DNA of 42,988 bases from Bdellovibrionales bacterium (GTDB lineage: Bacteria; Bdellovibrionota; Bdellovibrionia; Bdellovibrionales; JAGQZY01), in contig JAGQZY010000012.1 of the NCBI GenBank assembly GCA_020435205.1, forward strand, positions 1 to 42,988, read 5' to 3'. Below, one piece after another: positions 42,527 through 42,988 of the stretch (position 1 is its first letter; each line of letters begins with the position of its first letter). The notes beneath the pieces are model-generated. The model was not told the origin of the DNA and did no database searches. It was given only the letters and a program-made list of their open reading frames with translations. The position numbers were made by a program, and so were the translations under genes.

Positions 42527-42988
42527 AGTATTGGGATGCCATTGAAAAGCTCACTGTATACTTTTCAGGCGAGAAGTATCAGGATGAAGTGATCACTGCT
42601 AAGCGAGAGTTTTTTGGTGACGTGGGTATTGATGACAAAGAGAGTGATCGTTACGAACAATGGATGAATTTATTTTTTGATTGGTATCTATTCTCTAGGC
42701 CACTGAGCGGTTCTGACTTGCCGCCAGCACAATTTGCCATGGAGATCGATACCTTTCAGCAACTCCACCCTGAAGAAAAAAAGATTTTTCAGCAGCTTGC
42801 AAAAAGTGAATACTCCTTGCTTCAGTTCATTAAAGCTAAAAAAGAATGGGTGATATTTAAAGACCTATTTCGTCGCAGGAAAGTCAAAGTTCATTTTGAG
42901 GAGTTTGTCGTCACCATGGAAAAAGGCAATATCTGTGATGCTCGACTCATTCCTGATGAGGATCATTTTCGTTTTACGCGAGGCTTTT
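42523..42988 (+). CDS. Unknown protein coupled to carA, 3' end cut by window edge
   Basis: An ATG at 42523 overlaps the carA stop and opens 155 codons to the window edge with no stop. The visible protein (MKYWDAIEKLTVYFSGEKYQ at the start) is hydrophilic with several Trp, Phe and Tyr; segments include RYEQWMNLFFDWYLFSRPL and EKKIFQQLAKSEYSLLQFI. No signal peptide or membrane segment is seen. I do not recognise the family. The ATGA link suggests it is made with CarA. Confidence 0.75.
   Translation, partial: MKYWDAIEKLTVYFSGEKYQDEVITAKREFFGDVGIDDKESDRYEQWMNLFFDWYLFSRPLSGSDLPPAQFAMEIDTFQQLHPEEKKIFQQLAKSEYSLLQFIKAKKEWVIFKDLFRRRKVKVHFEEFVVTMEKGNICDARLIPDEDHFRFTRGF

Noticed and set aside
1-42988. 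tRNA, rRNA, CRISPR, insertion sequence or prophage
   Set aside because: No cloverleaf, regular direct-repeat array, transposase or phage gene was seen in the gaps or frames.

Overview
The window looks like chromosome from a Bdellovibrio-like member of the Bdellovibrionota or deltaproteobacteria-like group. I infer this from gene content, not from a database match. Moderate GC, KDO/LPS genes and Lpt transport genes show a Gram-negative envelope. A TPR/FHA/TonB/TolQR cluster resembles the Myxococcus Glt/Agl gliding machinery, and there are several exported proteins of unknown family. Genes are packed tightly, often with ATGA, TAATG or TAG/GTG overlaps. No gene-free stretch exceeds about 240 bases. 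I saw no tRNA, rRNA, CRISPR array, insertion sequence or prophage.

Bases 1-7580 hold a very large unrecognised protein (cut by the left edge) with a smaller exported partner, a BamE/SmpA-like lipoprotein, a FliL-like membrane protein and an FHA-containing sigma-54 activator. Bases 7761-12396 hold the GTPase engB, then kdsB-pyrG-kdsD-kdsC. This set makes CTP, arabinose-5-phosphate, KDO and CMP-KDO for LPS; kdsA is not here.

Bases 12400-23882 hold the most interesting region. Two outer-membrane barrel proteins and a TPR protein (order like gltA-gltB-gltC) are followed by a 1,051-residue TPR protein, a TPR lipoprotein, a small exported protein, an FHA-TM-TonB-like protein (order like gltD-gltE-gltF-gltG), and one TolQ-like plus two TolR-like motor subunits (like aglR/Q/S). 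Together they predict a proton-driven machine spanning both membranes. A CBS protein, a P-loop NTPase, a beta-CASP metallo-hydrolase and four exported proteins follow, two of them tandem 10-cysteine paralogues. Then come a GYF/PilZ-like protein, lptC (with an LptA-like extension), lptB and rpoN. The motility-like cluster therefore lies inside what is, in many Proteobacteria, a continuous kds-lpt-rpoN block.

Bases 33879-42988 hold ogt, a CAP-domain lipoprotein, metK, lepA, three consecutive signal peptidase I genes (the third lacks the catalytic lysine), pyrB, carA and the start of an unknown gene. Intergenic regions around ogt, metK and lepA are rich in perfect hairpins. All four convergent gene pairs abut or overlap within a few bases, so their terminators must lie inside the opposing genes.
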